From F23-D06 sp963643165 (lineage in GTDB: Bacteria > Bacteroidota > Bacteroidia > Bacteroidales > WCHB1-69), in NCBI GenBank assembly GCA_963643165.1, contig CAVIJD010000042.1:1-15050 (forward strand): 15,050 bases of DNA. Reading direction: 5' to 3'. The position numbers and the translations under genes were made by a program. Positions 14,905 through 15,050 of this stretch are shown piece after piece; positions within the stretch are counted from its first letter, which is position 1, and each line of letters starts with the position of its first letter. Below the pieces are notes generated by a model. That model made no database searches. It saw only the letters and a list, made by a program, of their open reading frames with translations, and had not been told where the DNA came from.

Positions 14905-15050
14905 CGTTTTGACGACCTTGCCATGTGCGTTGTTATGTACGATAATGTTGGCCCTCTTCGAGGACCGATGGTGGCGTGGCGCGTCGCAGCCGACGATTCC
15001 GCTCCCTTGCGGTCGCTGCACCGCCGGTTATGGAGCAGACTGCCTGCGGC
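14905..15050. repeat. Hairpin-rich intergenic repeat element, copy B (truncated at window end)
   Basis: This is the left arm of the same element as copy A, in the same orientation. Positions 14984-15050 match 1-67 at 65 of 67 bases (differences at 14996 and 15039). Further left, GTGCGT at 14925-14930, CCTC-TTC-GAGG at 14953-14963 and the GCGCG block at about 14979-14983 follow the same order as the reverse complement of the right arm of copy A. The 64 or so bases between the receptor stop codon and this element hold no gene and no clear terminator. Confidence 0.65.

Noticed and set aside
1..15050. Composite transposon with the end repeats as flanking units
   Set aside because: The repeats show no transposase, and the enclosed genes are essential housekeeping functions with uniform orientation. 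Dispersed intergenic repeats fit better.
1..15050. CRISPR arrays, tRNA or rRNA genes, phage or toxin-antitoxin modules
   Set aside because: No regularly spaced repeats, no cloverleaf-like stretch with a conserved T-loop, no rRNA sequence and no such protein families were seen in any gap or frame.

Overview
The window is about 15 kb of chromosomal DNA from a member of the Bacteroidota, most likely a Bacteroidales relative that has not been pinned down. The evidence is internal. Promoter-like TAnnTTTG boxes precede genes that have A-rich leaders and no Shine-Dalgarno sequence. One secreted protein carries a type IX secretion (T9SS) C-terminal sorting domain. IleS is the long type with a GIHH form of the HIGH motif, the B-type topoisomerase subunit has the ParE form seen in Bacteroidota, and there is a TonB-dependent receptor. 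All eight or nine confident genes lie on the + strand and most are housekeeping genes.

Layout. Positions 1-312 are not coding. They hold the interior and right arm of a hairpin-rich intergenic repeat element, and a second copy enters at the far right (about 14905-15050) in the same orientation. Positions 313-557 hold heptamer repeats and a probable promoter. Next come two tandem paralogous small outer-membrane beta-barrel proteins (558-1151 and 1249-1821) that share a nearly identical 149-bp core. ileS (1893-5321) and parE (5325-7160) follow, separated by 3 bp and probably co-transcribed. A secreted T9SS cargo protein of unknown function (7301-8566) has its own strong-looking promoter, a perfect 16-bp palindrome upstream and a good intrinsic terminator. 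The last block, starting from a promoter near 8682, is a close-packed + strand series: an Mrp/NBP35-type Fe-S carrier ATPase (8757-9584), thyA (9605-10399), pgk (10435-11628), a mannose-1-phosphate guanylyltransferase (11654-12748) and a TonB-dependent receptor (12759-14840).

How the genes work together. The block mixes core functions: tRNA charging and chromosome decatenation; then Fe-S cluster delivery, dTMP synthesis, glycolysis, GDP-mannose supply and outer-membrane uptake. I see no single pathway and no defence, phage or conjugation module. The most interesting items are the repeat element made of arms in inverted orientation and a series of small hairpins; replacement of both classical quinolone-associated positions in ParE (Ile and Met at the places of GyrB Asp426 and Lys447); a gene-conversion-like patch in the tandem outer-membrane pair; an operator-like palindrome in front of the T9SS cargo gene; and an Mrp of the short type with an N-terminal cysteine cluster. 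No previously undescribed multi-gene system is evident. The repeat element is the best candidate for something not yet described, although it may already be known in this group.
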